In this document: positions 14,656 to 15,158 of the stretch, piece after piece
Layout of the letters: every line of letters begins with the position of its first letter
How positions within the stretch are numbered: position 1 is the stretch's first letter
Assembly (NCBI GenBank): GCA_945878545.1
Contig: CAMCTQ010000016.1
Span: 1 to 15,158, forward strand
DNA from: Rickettsia typhi
GTDB lineage: Bacteria; Pseudomonadota; Alphaproteobacteria; Rickettsiales; Rickettsiaceae
DNA: 15,158 nucleotides
Direction of reading: 5' to 3'
Position numbers and translations under genes: made by a program
The notes under the pieces: generated by a model
Seen by the model: the letters and a program-made list of their open reading frames with translations, nothing else
Database searches by the model: none
What the model was told of the DNA's origin: nothing

Positions 14656-15158
14656 TTATGCAGCAGCTGCCGATCTAATAATATCAAGACCAGCATCAGC
14701 AACTTTAGCACCAGCTTGTAAAGTATTAATCGCAGCTAATATGCTCTTCAATGCCGCAGCAAACGAACTTGCTGCTTCGACTAACACAGTGTCTAAATAT
14801 CCCGCAGATGCATCCTGAGTTACCCCAGTTGCAGAACTAAGTGAAGTTGCAGATTTTGCTATACCCTCACCCTGACCTTGTAGCTCTGCTTGTGCTGAAC
14901 GTACATAATCAACTGCATTTGTTATCACTTCTTGCGCAATCCTAACATTTTCCTTCGTCAATAAATCAAGTTTTGGTACATAATTATTTTGGTTATCACG
15001 ATACAACTTAGTAGCACTAACGTCAGCAACCACAACTTTCGATGTATTGTCTGGATCAAACCCTACTCTTACATCAAGACCACTACCTATCTTCATTAAC
15101 GATTTCTTGATAGCAGATGCAACAAATCCATAATTTTCTGGTTCCTTCAGAGAATTCA
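14656..15158 (-). CDS. Alanine-rich protein of unknown function (5' end at or beyond the window edge)
   Basis: I do not recognise the family. The frame stays open upstream of the ATG at 15096 through NSLKEPENYGFVASAIKKSL to base 15156, so the true start is probably upstream of 15096. The last two visible bases read TG on the minus strand, so one more base would decide whether a start codon lies exactly at the edge. The 166 visible residues have a strand-rich N-terminal part (GSGLDVRVGFDPD, KVVVADVSATKLY), a long probable helix from about residue 65 (LTKENVRIAQEVITNAVDY), a Ser/Gly/Ala-rich middle, and a final amphipathic helix ending in RSAAAA. No signal peptide or membrane helix is visible in the part seen. 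It is convergent to dapB across a shared terminator. A structural or surface-filament role is possible from its composition but is not supported by any motif. Confidence 0.65.
   Translation of the reverse strand, partial: NSLKEPENYGFVASAIKKSLMKIGSGLDVRVGFDPDNTSKVVVADVSATKLYRDNQNNYVPKLDLLTKENVRIAQEVITNAVDYVRSAQAELQGQGEGIAKSATSLSSATGVTQDASAGYLDTVLVEAASSFAAALKSILAAINTLQAGAKVADAGLDIIRSAAAA

Overview
The window is AT-rich (about one third G+C by eye) and densely coding. It reads as a chromosome segment from a member of the Rickettsiales, probably close to Rickettsiaceae. The main support is a citrate synthase that looks very Rickettsia-like along its whole length, a valyl-tRNA synthetase of the archaeal type (a known oddity of Rickettsia), a DksA of the alphaproteobacterial kind, and short single-copy housekeeping genes in small operons. 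The taxonomy rests on remembered sequence resemblance, not on a search.

Layout. 1-558 (minus): 5' part of a CinA-N/molybdopterin-binding domain gene, cut by the window edge. 641-2333 (minus): a Bax-inhibitor-1 family membrane protein and UbiA (ubiquinone prenyltransferase). 2389-5543 (plus): valS, then an exported alpha/beta-hydrolase whose 3' end overlaps an oppositely oriented gene. 5517-8008 (minus): an exported protein of unknown function, dksA and xerC. 8142-8931 (minus): an orphan UmuD/LexA-like self-cleaving protein followed at once by an 86-residue protein of unknown function, with no umuC in the window. 8932-9203: intergenic region with a long imperfect palindrome of about 106 nt. 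9204-11444 (minus): gltA and a family-4 uracil-DNA glycosylase. 11513-14495 (plus): rluD, then a tightly packed run of amino-acid-binding lipoprotein, flavin reductase and dapB. 14596-14636: a clear terminator hairpin usable on both strands. 14656-15158 (minus): an alanine-rich protein that I do not recognise, open at the right edge.

Functionally most genes are core: translation and RNA modification (valS, rluD), stringent-response transcription control (dksA), TCA entry (gltA), quinone synthesis (ubiA), chromosome dimer resolution (xerC), base-excision repair (UDG) and diaminopimelate/lysine synthesis (dapB). The least ordinary part is 8142-9203: an inducible-type S24 protease homologue with an enlarged N-terminus, its small coupled partner, and a structured palindrome upstream. 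No tRNA, rRNA, transposase, CRISPR array or prophage was found. No intergenic stretch exceeds 300 bases.
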